From the NCBI GenBank assembly GCA_030770535.1, contig JASVEC010000113.1, forward strand, positions 1 through 50,115: a stretch of DNA of 50,115 nucleotides, in the 5' to 3' direction. The notes under the pieces were generated by a model. That model ran no database searches. It was not told where the DNA came from and was given only the letters and a program-made list of their open reading frames with translations. Positions 12,031 to 22,392 of this stretch are shown here, one piece after another. The DNA comes from Batkoa obscura (Eukaryota; Entomophthoromycota; Entomophthoromycetes; Entomophthorales; Batkoaceae). Every line of letters begins with the position of its first letter. Position 1 is the first letter of the stretch. Both the position numbers and the translations under genes were made by a program.

Positions 12031-12367
12031 ATTGTATTGAATTTTCAAAAATTCCATTTCGAGGTTTAGTTATGAAAGTTTGCATTTTATTTTTATTTCA
12101 ACAAAAAATAAAGTCAAATAAGTGTATTTATATAATTATATAATCATATAGTTATATGTTACATATCTATTAAATATCTAACAGAAATAACATAAAACAC
12201 GTAATTAGGAAAATTAGCCATCTAAGAAAAGGAAACACTTAAAATAAGTTTTAAATAGAGATATTTGATTTAGGCTTTTCAGATTTAACCGCCACATTAG
12301 ACACAAATTTAAAATTTAAAAATTTGGATTCTTCTAAGTAAATGCTGAAACCAATCCAGACAACCCC

Positions 12368-12472
12368 ATATCCAGATGTATTTTCGCGTTTAAGAATTTT
12401 ACTAGCACTTATTCACTCAAATAGCGTTTAAGAAATGGAAAAGTGATGAAATCAAAAAAAACATCCCCATAT
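12368..12472 (+). mobile_element. ATATGGGG small inverted-repeat element, copy 4 (abuts T1)
   Basis: Its left end (ATATCCAGATGTATTTT, degenerate) shares the ATAT of the right terminus of T1. It ends ACATCCCCATAT at 12472. The full core is present. Confidence 0.88.
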
Positions 12473-12683
12473 ATTTAATTTAGTTAAGATGTTTAGAATA
12501 AATAATTTTCCATACTTACGATTTTTGAAATTTATTAGCTTAGCAGAATTTGCTTTACTTGCGTAGTTGACGCAGTAAACCGAAGTTGTAGCTATTACTA
12601 AATTAAGAAAGTTGAGAATATTTGAATGTTCGGGAAATTCAAAAGTCAATACTGATTTAACAGTTTCACTTCCTCTTAATAAA

Positions 12684-13733
12684 ATGGCTGCTCAAATCTC
12701 TAAGAAACGTAAGGTATGTAAAGAGTAGTTTAATTAAACAAAAGATTGAAGACGGAATAAGAAGCTTTATTAATGGATGTATGACTTCAGTTAGTACAAA
12801 AACTAAAAGAAGGACCAATATGTAAGTCAAAAGCACAATTCAATCTTAATGTAGTATGATGATACCTATTATTATTTTTCTGACACCTCTTGTTTGAAGG
12901 CTATTTTAGTCTAATGCACGCAATCAACTACTGATACTACAAATTTTTTTTATTTAATTATATCAATTTGTATGAATGTATACTAAAATTTTCGATAGTT
13001 TGTAGCTGATGGTGTATTCTATGCCGAACTCAACGAATTCTTCCAACGTGAATTAGCCGCTGAAAATTACGCTGGTGTTGAAGTACGTGTCACCCCAGCC
13101 CGTACTGAAATTATCCTCAGAGTATCTCAACCACAAAAGGTACTTGGTGAAAAAGGACGCCGTATCCGTGAACTTACTTCTTTAGTTCAAAAACGTTTCA
13201 ATTTCCCAAAAGATGCCGTTGAGCTTTATATTGAACGTATCTCTGCTCCAGGTCTTTGCGCCGTTGCTCAATGTGAATCTCTTAAATTCAAACTTCTCAA
13301 CGGTCTTGCTGTCCGTCGTGCTGCCCATGGTGTCCTCCGTTACATTATGGAATCTGGTGCCAAAGGTTGTGAAGTTGTTGTCTCTGGTAAACTCCGTGCT
13401 GCTCGTGCTAAATCTATGAAATTCGCTGATGGTTTCATGATTCACTCCGGTCAACCAGCTAAAGATTTCATCGATACCGCTGTTCGTCACGTTCTTATGC
13501 GCCAAGGTGTTTTAGGTCTTAAAGTTAAAATTATGCTTGACTGGGATCCAACTGGTAAACTTGGTCCAAAGAAACCTCTTCCAGATATGGTTACTATTCT
13601 TGAGCCAAAGGAAGAAGTCCCAATTACTGAACCTATTTCAGAAGATTTCAAACGTCCTGAAGATACCCAGCTCCAGCTCCAGCTAAAACTGAGGAACAAG
13701 CCCCAGTTGAAGCTTAAATTCATAAATAAATAG
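12684..13733 (+). CDS. RPS3: Small-subunit ribosomal protein uS3 (RPS3)
   Basis: Ribosomal protein at the mRNA entry site of the 40S subunit. Exon 1 (12684-12713) encodes [11 protein letters not shown] 285 bp intron (12714-12998) follows. Exon 2 begins [19 protein letters not shown]. The KH domain carries [19 protein letters not shown], and the C-terminal domain has [20 protein letters not shown] and [20 protein letters not shown]. Codon use is C-richer than its neighbours, as expected for a highly expressed gene. The as-read frame ends [18 protein letters not shown], unlike any S3. One extra C in the CCC at 13666-13668 would give [16 protein letters not shown] and a stop at 13715-13717, a typical S3 tail. 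A one-base error there is the simplest reading. Confidence 0.97.
12851..12950 (+). ncRNA. Box C/D snoRNA inside the RPS3 intron
   Basis: Within the unusually long RPS3 intron there is a canonical box C/D layout. The terminal stem is GTAGTA (12851-12856) with TACTAC (12945-12950). Box C is ATGATGA at 12856-12862. An internal D' CTGA lies at 12880-12883, a weak C'-like TGTTTGA at about 12891-12897, and box D CTGA at 12941-12944. The total is 100 nt, a normal size. Candidate guides are the bases just upstream of D' (ending TTATTATTTTT) and of D (ending GCACGCAATCAACTA). They would direct 2'-O-methylation of an RNA target, but no target was assigned here. In vertebrates RPS3 also hosts a C/D snoRNA (U15); I see no clear guide similarity to it. 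Confidence 0.85.
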
Positions 13734-13759
13734 TATTTATTTTATTTTACTTTTTTAAC

Positions 13760-15368
13760 ATGTTTTTTGCCTACCAACTGAAATTAAACAAGGTTCGACC
13801 ATTTTTTTTGAAATTTAATAAACACCCATATACTTCAAAAGGTAGTTAATATATATATATTAGTCATTTAGTTAATTTTAGATTTATGGAATAAACTTAA
13901 TTTAAACCATGGGTTTACCAATGCCCTGTCTACGTTTGGTATTGAAGCTCCAAACTCTCTTCAATTAAAAGTAAAGATATTTTTTATTTTCAATTCGTAT
14001 ATTTAACTATCTAGGTAATTCCCAAAATCCAAACAAAAAAGGATCTAGTGGTAACAGCTGAAACAGGTTCTGGGAAGACATTAGGTAAAATTAAACATAA
14101 TTTACATCAAATCTAATCTATTTTAGCTTATCTACTCCCATTAATTCAAGAAATAATCCATTCAGATACCATTTATCCGATAAAACATCCACATGCTATT
14201 ATTCTTGTACCAAATAAAGAGTTGGCATGGCAAGTTGGTAGTGTAATCAAAAGTATTTTATATCATCTTGAAAATAATAGAGTAGAAATAGCGTTTGATA
14301 AAACAAAAATTTTACAAAATAATCAAGGACAAAATAAAGTTATCCTTATTTCAACCCTTCTGCTTTGGTAGATGATAATCAATCTTCCTTCAAAACTACC
14401 CTCAAATCTCTTAATACTTGCAATACTATTGTTGTTGATGAAGCTGACTTGCTTCTTTCACGTTCTTATGGTGGAAAAACTGAAGCTTTGTTGGCACAAT
14501 TGACTAAAGCAAATAAGTTCGAAAAGCAAAAGCAGTTTGTTTTTGTTGGGGCTTCTTTAGATCCTTCCTCATCTAAAAAAGCAATAAAAACTTACTTGAA
14601 AAAGAAGTTTCCCAAAGCACTTTACTTTGACTCTAGAAAAAAGCACAAAACCGTTGATACTTTGAGTGAAAGCTTTATAAAAGCTCCCAATAAACTTTCT
14701 TCAAGTGAATTGTTTACCTGGAAGTTGAGCCATATAATAGGCGAATTGAAACAAGAAAGGAACTGCTCTTCCCCGAAGCATAATGAAAAATTGCCTAGAC
14801 TAGCGCTTGTGTTTTTTAATTCTATTGAAAATGTCAAACAATTTCATGAGCAATTATCAACTATTTTCAACTATGATCATTCTATACTTTGTATTGATCT
14901 ACATAAAGAATTACCAAAAAAAGAACGTGAAGATAAATTAAAGTTATTAAAATTCGGGCCTGGAACTAATGAGCTTCAAGACAAAAACCCAGGATTAATT
15001 ATTGTATGTACAACGGATATAATGGCAAGAGGAATCGATTTAGAAAATCTGAACTTAGTGATACAAGCTGATTTTCCTTTTAATATCTCAACTTATTTAC
15101 ATAGAGCTGGAAGAACCGCAAGAGCTGGAAGACCTGGAAAAGGTACTAACTCTACTAATTTCAGATGTGATTAATATTTTTAGTTTTGAGCTATGTTATG
15201 GAAAGCGACTTGTTATTAGCAACTGAGATAGAAACGCTCAAAAACATGAAAACGAAAGTTAACAAGGGGCACTTAAATGAGGAAGTTGGAAGCTTTGACG
15301 GACTTTTTTCAAGAAGAAGATCTTTAAATAGAAAACTTAAAGCTAAAAACGCCATAGAGGACCCATAG
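13760..15368 (+). CDS. DEAD-box RNA helicase, probably mitochondrial (Mrh4-like)
   Basis: ATP-dependent RNA helicase. The start at 13760 gives a basic N terminus without acidic residues (MFFAYQLKLNKVRPFFLKFN), typical of a mitochondrial presequence. Introns: 13842-13881, about 13971-14013, about 14085-14126 and a last one at about 15143-15181. Motifs: Q-motif region FTNALSTFGIEAPNSLQLK, I AETGSGKT, Ia-like VPNKELAWQ, II VDEAD, III FVGAS in place of SAT, V TTDIMARGIDL and VI HRAGRTARAGR. The C terminus is short and basic. The frame breaks once at CCC 14355-14357 (as read, TLLLW-stop; with one more C, STPSALVDD), so a missing base is likely. Within the DEAD family the presequence and divergent motif III point to Mrh4-type mitoribosome-assembly helicases; this assignment is inference. 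Confidence 0.85.
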
Positions 15369-15735
15369 AATGCTGATAATAGTCATCAATAGCTTCTTAT
15401 AATCATATTTGAATAAAAATAAGTCCACAAAAAGAGCTAAAATTGGAAAAGATTACAATTTGTATTATTATTACATACGACGTATATAGATATTTCAAAG
15501 GTTATATTAAAAAGTATAGTATTTAACTATTAGGTCTGGTATATTGCATATTATGTGTTATAAATTAGGCTTAACTTAAAATTTCCAATTGACGTTTAAA
15601 ATCTTTTAAAAACTATTATGTAGTTACCAATATTTGCTACCTTTTTTAATTTGTGAACTTATTATCTTTAAATAATCACTCGAAAAAAAGTAAAGTAATG
15701 ATACAGTTGATAAAGTTAAAGTACCATATTTTATT
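15369..15735. other. Convergent spacer, helicase / mL41
   Basis: A 367 bp AT-rich 3' intergenic stretch between convergent genes. No further feature was recognised. Confidence 0.55.
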
Positions 15736-16111
15736 CTATTTTTTTTGGTTATTTAAAAAATCTTTGCTTGTTAAAGTTTGCCAAATTCTTTCAGTTCTAT
15801 GTGATACATAGGGAGTAAGCTATATAATAAATTATTAATAGGCTTTAATCAAATAGTTTATTTTACCTCAAATCCTTCTAAATTTGGAACAACATAATGT
15901 CTAACTTTATAAGGATTTATCATATATTGACCTGTTTATTTCGTTATTAAGCAATTATATATTATATTACATTATACTATATTTGTTTACCTCTTTTTGT
16001 AAAACGGCCATGAGAACCAGTACCGGTACCTTTATAGTAATTGTGACCTCTCTTACGGATCATTGGCTCTCTTACAGCCCCTCTATAAAGTGCTTTTACT
16101 ATACCAAACAT
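15736..16111 (-). CDS. MRPL27: Mitochondrial large-subunit ribosomal protein mL41
   Basis: Structural protein of the mitochondrial 54S ribosomal subunit (yeast Mrpl27, animal MRPL41). Three exons on the reverse strand: 16111-15991, 15931-15867 and 15819-15736, with introns of 59 and 47 bp. The protein is about 90 aa. It starts MFGIVKALYRGAVREPMIRK, then carries the family signature HNYYKGTGTGSHGRF, YMINPYKVRHYVVPNLEGFE and LTPYVSHRT, ending LTSKDFLNNQKK. All three exon joins keep frame. It is divergent from OPA3 with 144 bp between the starts, so two mitochondrial genes share one promoter region. Confidence 0.9.
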
Positions 16112-16255
16112 TTAAATTAGTTAAAAAGTGAATTGGAAATTTCGAAAATTAAAATACTATAATTCAAAATATTAGTTTTTGATTGGCTGTAATGAATACT
16201 AGAAATTATATTTATTCAAAAATAATGAAAATCTCAGTAATACTCTTTAGACATA

Positions 16256-17111
16256 ATGGCTACGTTAAAATTAGGCGCTTTAGTTGTCAGGACTTTAGCT
16301 AAACCAGGTATGGCAATGCTTTTAAAGATGCTAGGTCATTTATAAATTTATTTCTTAAATTTTTATCATTTTAGTTGCGAATTCATTAAAAAATCAAACC
16401 AAAAATAGTGATTTATTTAAATCTTTTTGTATTGGGATTGCACAAGTAACTTTTCATAAATTGATACCGTTATTTGTACTAAAAATTATAGCAAGAGCTA
16501 TCATAGAATCGATATGAAGCTAAAGATGAATTTTTTAGGATATGAAAAAGAGCGTATAAGACCGCTTTCCGATAGCAGGTATTTCGATTTTTACAACTAA
16601 AGTATATTGGATATCTCATATAGCTATCAGGGCAGTAGAATTAGGCTCCAATTTTCTGAGCGAGTTTTTAATTTTTTCAGTAGCTGCTGGGATCATAGGG
16701 TACGAGGCTTATAGATCCAAAGTGAATGCTTCAACAAGAAAAGTGTATGTTGATGATGCCATTGATGACTTTAAGTCCCATTATGATGAATATCAGTTGG
16801 AAAGGAAAAAAAACCATGAAACATTAATAGAACTACAAAAACAAGTGCATCAGCTTAGTTCGCTCAACGAGATCAATACAAAATTGCTTTATTCATTTAT
16901 TAACTCTTTAAACAGTAATAATGATAAGTCAGAGAGTACTAAAGATATATTAAAAGAAGTGGAAAAAGCAAAGGAGGCTTTGGATGTTATTGAAAAGCAG
17001 AGGAAAGAGTTACTAGATAAGGATAAAAAGAGCGAACCCAAAGCTACAATTAAAAGTAAAGAGTCTTTGGAACGAAATAACGAAGTTATAATCATTAATA
17101 AAAAGGACTGA
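16256..17111 (+). CDS. OPA3: OPA3-like mitochondrial protein
   Basis: Mitochondrial membrane-associated protein of the optic atrophy 3 family; its molecular role is poorly defined. Four exons join in frame, with introns after LAKP (from about 16311), after FCIGIAQ (acceptor GCAAG) and after RPLSDS (acceptor CTATCAG). The family blocks are clear: MATLKLGALVVRTLAKP, FKSFCIGIAQSYHRIDMKLK, a YEKERIRPLSDSRAVELGSN block, FLSEFLIFSVAAGIIGYEAY (hydrophobic). The C-terminal half (about 16720-17111) is a long charged coiled coil ending KKD, longer than in animal OPA3 but usual for fungal members. Confidence 0.9.
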
Positions 17112-17460
17112 TCTTCGAAATAGTCTGTCATAATAAAAATAATTTTAAATTTTAAATTTTGTTGTATTTATGTTTTGGATTTTTTTAATTAAATAATTCA
17201 GAATCGAAGGGAAATGCTGTTGTATTCTTAGAATAAATTTTTTGAAAATTAACGTCTTTGGATAACAACACTTATTAAAGAAAACCCAGAAATTTAACTT
17301 AGTTACTACGCCATGTTATTTCCTAATGAATATGTAAAAATTCAACACTTTATAGGTATTAATTATAAGTATATAAATGAAGTTGATAACATAAATCTCC
17401 AGTACAATAATCTTACTCTTACTAAATATGAAAACTAAAATAACTATCCAAAATAGTTTA

Positions 17461-17567
17461 TAGTTGGGGATGTATTTTTGTGTTTAAGAATTTAACTAAT
17501 AATCTTTTCGCTCAAACAACGCTTAAGAAATGGAAAAAGTGATGAAATCAAAAAAAACATCCTCAGT
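17461..17567 (+). mobile_element. ATATGGGG small inverted-repeat element, copy 5 (variant ends)
   Basis: The core is normal but the ends differ: left AGTTGGGGATGTATTTTTG and right AACATCCTCAGTTG. AGTT on both sides, instead of ATAT, suggests either a different target or a four-base target duplication outside GGGG. Confidence 0.8.
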
Positions 17568-18000
17568 TGTTAATTGTGTTTTAAAAAAATTATAAAAAAT
17601 CTATTTAAATTATAAATCAATGCTCAATCTTTATATAAAAGCGATATAGTTAATGTTCCTTCATATATTTTCTACTTAAATACGATATAGTAATATTAAG
17701 TAAAGTAAAATAAAAACTAGCTATATATCTTATTTAATGATTAGATCTTTTACGATTTAAGATATAAACTGCAAACTATCTTTATTTTAATTATTGTTAA
17801 ATAAAATTTTAAACCCGTATTTCTATAGTATTAAATAGCATACACTTGAATATTTTTTTTTTTTTTATTTTATAATTTTTATTTGTTTATTTACATAATA
17901 TCAAATTTGTAAATGTTCAAAATTTAAAATAATATTACAATCTATAGTAAAGTTCAACTATTGTATTAGATTCTTGAATTAAATAATAATTTAAAAATCG

Positions 18001-18105
18001 ATATGGGGTGTTTTTTTTAGCTTCATTACTTTTTCCATCTTTTAAGCACTATTGAGCGGAAAAATTGTTAGTAAAATTCTTAAATATAAAAATATATCAC
18101 TATAT
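18001..18105 (-). mobile_element. ATATGGGG small inverted-repeat element, copy 6
   Basis: Reverse orientation. It starts ATATGGGGTGTTTTTTTT and ends with a worn ATATATCACTATAT. The core CACTATTGAGCGGAAAAATT is retained. Confidence 0.85.
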
Positions 18106-19010
18106 ATTATTTTACCTTGTACTTTATTTTTGAAATTTTATATCAATATAAGCAAACATAATGTTAGAATATATAAAAATAATTAAAAAGTTTAAACAAG
18201 ATAAATCAAAATGACAACTTTTTAATTTTGGCACATGAACTTTAACTTTAACTTTAACATAAACCTGGTAATATTATTCTCCTTAATAACCTCTTCCTAT
18301 TATAATAAAGGTCATTGATATCAGATAACTTTTTTTAAATATTCCCTACCTGCGCTTCTTACTATAATTAGGTCTATATTTCTCTATATCATAGTATCCC
18401 ATATTAAAAAATTGCATAGCTCTTGCATTATTGACTGCTTATAGTTATTCCTTATCTTCAAACGTTTAATTACTAAGGAATCCTCTTCAATGCTTCACCA
18501 GAAGGACTTACATGGAGATTCACTATACTTTTCATCAACTCTTCGGTCTTTTACTTAGTTACTTCGCTTATCTATTATAAAGCCTTTTATCTATTCAATG
18601 GCTACTTTACCTACCTTTTAATTTACTCCAGAATAGGTATTGCTAATGTTTTATAGATTATCATAGGATTTATTAAATTTAAAGAAACACTTTTATAGAG
18701 TTTTCCTTTTATATTAGCAAATAAGATTTATCATTAGTAACAATAATTTATAAGTTTCACAATATATATTAAATATCAAACATACAAATGGACAAACCAT
18801 TCATTTTAAAGGTCAATTATATATATTATAAGAACATAATAAAAGGGTACCTAAGTTTCAAAAGCTTTACGATTAAAAGCAAGCTACTTTTAAATCAAAT
18901 ATTTTTAAAATAGTAAAATGAGAAATGGCAATAAAGCCATATGTAGTATATTTCGATAAAAAGACGTCTATTAAAAGTATGTTTTCATATTCAGATTGTT
19001 TAGTAGTAGC

Positions 19011-19116
19011 ATATGGGGGTGTTTTTTTTGGCTTCATTACTTTTCCATCTTTTAAGCGCTATTTGAGTGGAAAAATTATTAGTAAAACTCTTAAACACAT
19101 AAATACATCCCCATAT
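19011..19116 (-). mobile_element. ATATGGGG small inverted-repeat element, copy 7
   Basis: Reverse orientation, 106 bp, intact ends (ATATGGGGGTGTTTT .. ACATCCCCATAT). One frame is open across the whole element. Confidence 0.9.
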
Positions 19117-19339
19117 ATTGACCATAATATATAATATAGCATTTTAAACAATAACTAGTTATAATTTTGAAGTGATTGCAAAAACTTTCAATAATCTAAT
19201 TTCACATAATTTATTTTATAATTTTGGGCAATTTTTTGGAAATTGAAAATGAATGATGAAAATTTGCTTCAGATGGCGTGATTTCAAATGAATATTAGTC
19301 TATTTTTTAAGAGATGATACCATCCCACGTTTACCCCTA

Positions 19340-19607
19340 TCATCCAATAAAATGCAGCATATATTTATTTGATTTGATTTATTCCAATCAAGGATATAGT
19401 TTAAGTTTCGTCATCCACATAAACTAGATCTTAAATTTAAGAATAAAATTATTAAAGTAAAAAAAGCAACAATTAAAGTAGATAGAACATTCAAAATTAC
19501 ATATGGATATGGTACATTAAACTATTTCATGACTCTTTAAATTGGATACACCAATCAAAAATCGACATTGTCTACTTTTATCATCCAATTCCACCTTCTT
19601 TCATCCA
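19340..19607 (+). promoter_or_regulatory. Four TCATCCA repeats upstream of MET6
   Basis: The heptamer TCATCCA occurs at 19340, 19411, 19581 and 19601, all on the same strand, 490-755 bp upstream of the MET6 start. CCAAT-type pentamers are also present. This could be a regulatory cluster, but no known factor is assigned. Confidence 0.35.
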
Positions 19608-19971
19608 GATGTTTTATTGGTTTCTGGTAGTACTATTCGGGGTTGTTAGCTTTGGAGCTAAATTTAGAAATAATTTCACACTAGTAAAAAGATAGTCAAC
19701 TTTATGGTTTATAAAAACAAGTTGTTATAACCCAAAATTAATATAGTTATAAGATACTCTAAAGATACCTTTACTTCATATAAACCAGCAGCCTTTACTT
19801 ATTTAATTTACATCTCCCAGATTATATAATTTTAGGATTTATTAATAACTATTTTTGACTTTTAGTTATTAATTTTCAGGAAGTAAGTATGAAGAGATTT
19901 GATTGGTTCAATTAAATTTTGCTAAAACTTATGAAAAATCAATAAATAATAAAAATGATAAGGACAAAAAG

Positions 19972-19979
19972 TATATAAA
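19972..19979 (+). promoter_or_regulatory. TATA box of MET6
   Basis: TATATAAA, 123 bp upstream of the start codon and 62 bp upstream of a likely 5' UTR intron. It is the clearest TATA motif in the region. Confidence 0.55.
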
Positions 19980-20033
19980 GGACAAGAAAGTAGGGAGTAA
20001 AATATAAGTAATTTTTGATCTATCATAAACTCT

Positions 20034-20082
20034 GTAAGTTTGTTTTTATAATTTTGATTTCATTTAATAATATTTAATATAG
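20034..20082 (+). other. Probable 5' UTR intron of MET6
   Basis: GTAAGTTTG at 20034 and TTTAATATAG ending at 20082 make a 49 bp intron of the size and composition seen in the coding regions here. It ends 12 bp before the ATG. Confidence 0.55.
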
Positions 20083-20094
20083 ACAATAATAAAA

Positions 20095-22392
20095 ATGGTT
20101 GTTGCTACTAATTTAGGTTTCCCTCGTATGGGTGCTAACCGTGAGCTTAAAAAGGCTGTTGAAGCTTATTGGGCTGGTAAGGCTTCAGAACAAGAATTAC
20201 AACAGGTTGCAAAAGACCTCCGTTCCAAGCACTGGAAAATCCAAAAGGATGCTGGTATTGAACAAATCCCATCCAACGATTTTTCATTCTATGATCATGT
20301 ACTTGATGCTGCTCACACTTTCGGTGTTATCCCACAAAAATATGCCCATCTTAAACATGGGTTAGAGTCTTTTTTCGCTATGGGTCGTGGTCTCCAACGC
20401 CAAGCTGGCGCTGATGTTGAAGCTGTCGATGTTCCAGCTCAAGAGATGAAAAAATGGTTTGATACTAACTATCATTATATTGTCCCAGAATTCACTGCTG
20501 ACCAAGAATTCAAACTTAACAACACTAAACCAGTTGATGAGTATCTTGAAGCTAAAGCTTTAGGCATTGAAACCAGACCAGTCATCCTTGGTCCAATTTC
20601 GTTCTTAAAACTCGGTAAGTCAGCTAAAGGACAAAGTGTAGAGCCAATCACTCTTTTAGGTAAACTTATTCCTGTTTATGAACAACTCTTCAAAAAACTA
20701 GCTGAGGCTGGTGCCAAGAATGTTCAAGTTGATGAACCTATCTTGGTTCTTGATCAACCTGAATCTCTTGCTGCTTCTTATAAACAAGCTTATGATGTTC
20801 TTTCAAAGGCTGGTCTTAACATTTTAATCACAACCTACTTCGGTCGCGTTGATTCAAATATCTCTTTCCTTACCCAACTTCCAGTAAATGCCATCCATAT
20901 TGATCTTATCCGTGCTCCGGAACAGCTTACCACTGTTCTCTCTAAGATTAGTCCTCACCAATCCCTTTCTCTTGGTGTTGTTGATGGACGTAACATCTGG
21001 AAAGCCAATCTTGCCGCTGCTATTGAAACTGTTCAAAAGGCTGCTTCAGTGCTTGGAGAAGATCGTGTTTTAGTTGCTCCTTCTTCCTCCCTCCTTCACA
21101 CTCCACATTCTATTGAAAGTGAAACCAAGATGGATAAAGAAATCCTTGACTGGTTATCTTTCTCAGTAGAAAAAGTACATGAAATCTCAATCATTGCTAA
21201 GGCTGTTAGGAACGGAGTTGAATCCGTCAAAGCTGAACTTGATGCTAATGCTAAATCATTAAAATCTCGTAGCTCCTCTTCTCGTATCCATCGTAAAGAA
21301 GTTAAAGATCGTCTTGAATCTATCTCCCCAGAACATCTTAAACGTAAGTCAGAATTCCCAGAACGTCAAGCTAAGCAACAAGCTAAACTTAACCTTCCCA
21401 AATTCCCAACTACCACTGTTGGTTCCTTCCCACAAACTAAAGAAGTCCGTCTTGCTCGTTCCAAAGTAAAGAAGGGTGAATGGACCCCAGAACAATATGA
21501 TGAGTTCATTAAGAAGGAAGTTGAAAAATGTGTTCGTTTCCAAGAAGATGCTGAGATCGATGTCCTTGTCCATGGTGAATTTGAGCGTAATGATATGGTT
21601 GAATTCTTTGGTGAAAACTTTGAAGGTCATGTCTTCACTCAAAACGGCTGGGTACAATCCTATGGTTCTAGATGCGTTAAACCACCAGTTATTTATGGTG
21701 ATGTTTCCCGTTCTCGTCCAATCACTGTCTACTGGTCTCAATATGCTCAATCATTAACCAAGAAGCCAATGAAAGGTATGTTGACTGGGCCAATCACTTG
21801 TCTTCAATGGTCCTTTGTACGTGATGATCAACCACGTAAAGATACTGCCAACCAACTTGCTTTCGCTATTCGTGATGAAGTTAAAGATCTTGAAGCTGCT
21901 GGTATCCCAGCCATTCAAATTGATGAACCAGCTATCCGTGAAGGCCTTCCACTCCGTCGTGCTGATTGGGAAGCTTACCTTCAATGGGCTGTTGATGCCT
22001 TCTTACTCTCCTCAACTGGGGTTGAAGATGTCACTCAAATCCACACTCATATGTGCTACTCTGATTTCAATGATATTTTCCCATCCATCAAACGCATGGA
22101 TGCTGATGTCATAACTATTGAAAACTCAAAGTCTGACCTCAAATTACTTAATGCTTTTGAACAACACTCTTACACTAACGAAATTGGTCCAGGTCTTTAT
22201 GATATTCACTCACCTCGTGTTCCTTCCGTTGAAGAAATGAAAGAGCGTGTTGCTGCTATGCTTAAATACCTCCCAACTGGACTCCTTTGGATCAACCCAG
22301 ATTGTGGTCTTAAAACTCGTGGATGGCCAGAGGTTGAAGCTGCTCTTCGTAATATGACTGAAGTTGCTAAATCTTTCCGTTCAAGCAATTAA
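20095..22392 (+). CDS. MET6: Cobalamin-independent methionine synthase
   Basis: Transfers the methyl group of 5-methyltetrahydropteroyltri-L-glutamate to homocysteine to make methionine, in the cytosol. One uninterrupted exon, 765 aa, essentially the length of yeast Met6 (767 aa). The N-terminal half carries NLGFPRMGANRELKKAVEAYW and the substrate-contact region near VDEPILVLDQP. The C-terminal catalytic half has TTTVGSFPQTKEVR, HGEFERNDMVEFFGE, QIDEPAIREGLPLR, zinc ligands in THMCYSDF (His, Cys) and NPDCGLKTRGWPE (Cys), and the ITIENSKSD glutamate. Codon use is C-rich and biased (GGT, CCA, CTT, ATC), typical of strong expression. No frame problem is seen over 2.3 kb. Confidence 0.98.
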   Translation: MVVATNLGFPRMGANRELKKAVEAYWAGKASEQELQQVAKDLRSKHWKIQKDAGIEQIPSNDFSFYDHVLDAAHTFGVIPQKYAHLKHGLESFFAMGRGLQRQAGADVEAVDVPAQEMKKWFDTNYHYIVPEFTADQEFKLNNTKPVDEYLEAKALGIETRPVILGPISFLKLGKSAKGQSVEPITLLGKLIPVYEQLFKKLAEAGAKNVQVDEPILVLDQPESLAASYKQAYDVLSKAGLNILITTYFGRVDSNISFLTQLPVNAIHIDLIRAPEQLTTVLSKISPHQSLSLGVVDGRNIWKANLAAAIETVQKAASVLGEDRVLVAPSSSLLHTPHSIESETKMDKEILDWLSFSVEKVHEISIIAKAVRNGVESVKAELDANAKSLKSRSSSSRIHRKEVKDRLESISPEHLKRKSEFPERQAKQQAKLNLPKFPTTTVGSFPQTKEVRLARSKVKKGEWTPEQYDEFIKKEVEKCVRFQEDAEIDVLVHGEFERNDMVEFFGENFEGHVFTQNGWVQSYGSRCVKPPVIYGDVSRSRPITVYWSQYAQSLTKKPMKGMLTGPITCLQWSFVRDDQPRKDTANQLAFAIRDEVKDLEAAGIPAIQIDEPAIREGLPLRRADWEAYLQWAVDAFLLSSTGVEDVTQIHTHMCYSDFNDIFPSIKRMDADVITIENSKSDLKLLNAFEQHSYTNEIGPGLYDIHSPRVPSVEEMKERVAAMLKYLPTGLLWINPDCGLKTRGWPEVEAALRNMTEVAKSFRSSN

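Larger units (their letters stand above)
9847..12371 (-). mobile_element. DNA transposon, full-length but decayed (copy T1)
   Basis: A 2.5 kb element bounded by inverted repeats: ATATGGGGTTGTCTGAATTG at 9847 and its near-perfect complement ending CAACCCCATAT at 12371 (about 26 bp, one mismatch). It is transcribed right to left. It carries transposase remains at about 10424-12030 and two small ATATGGGG elements nested near its 3' end (9931-10029, 10210-10316). A third small element begins in its right terminal ATAT. Three other partial copies in the window (27744, 31310, 37185) share its terminal and coding sequence. The superfamily is unassigned. ATAT at both ends fits duplication of a TA or ATAT target. 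Confidence 0.8.
17112..19970. other. Gene-free AT-rich interval with three small elements
   Basis: About 2.9 kb without a supported gene. It holds small inverted-repeat elements at 17461-17567, 18001-18105 and 19011-19116, a T-tract near 17850-17866 and the upstream region of MET6. A short open frame at 18925-19134 is mostly a read-through of the element at 19011 and is not taken as a gene. The stretch 18250-18700 is slightly less AT-rich but shows no coding frame I can defend. Confidence 0.6.

Noticed and set aside
18925-19134. 69-codon open frame
   Set aside because: Half of it is the small inverted-repeat element at 19011-19116 and the rest has no coding character.
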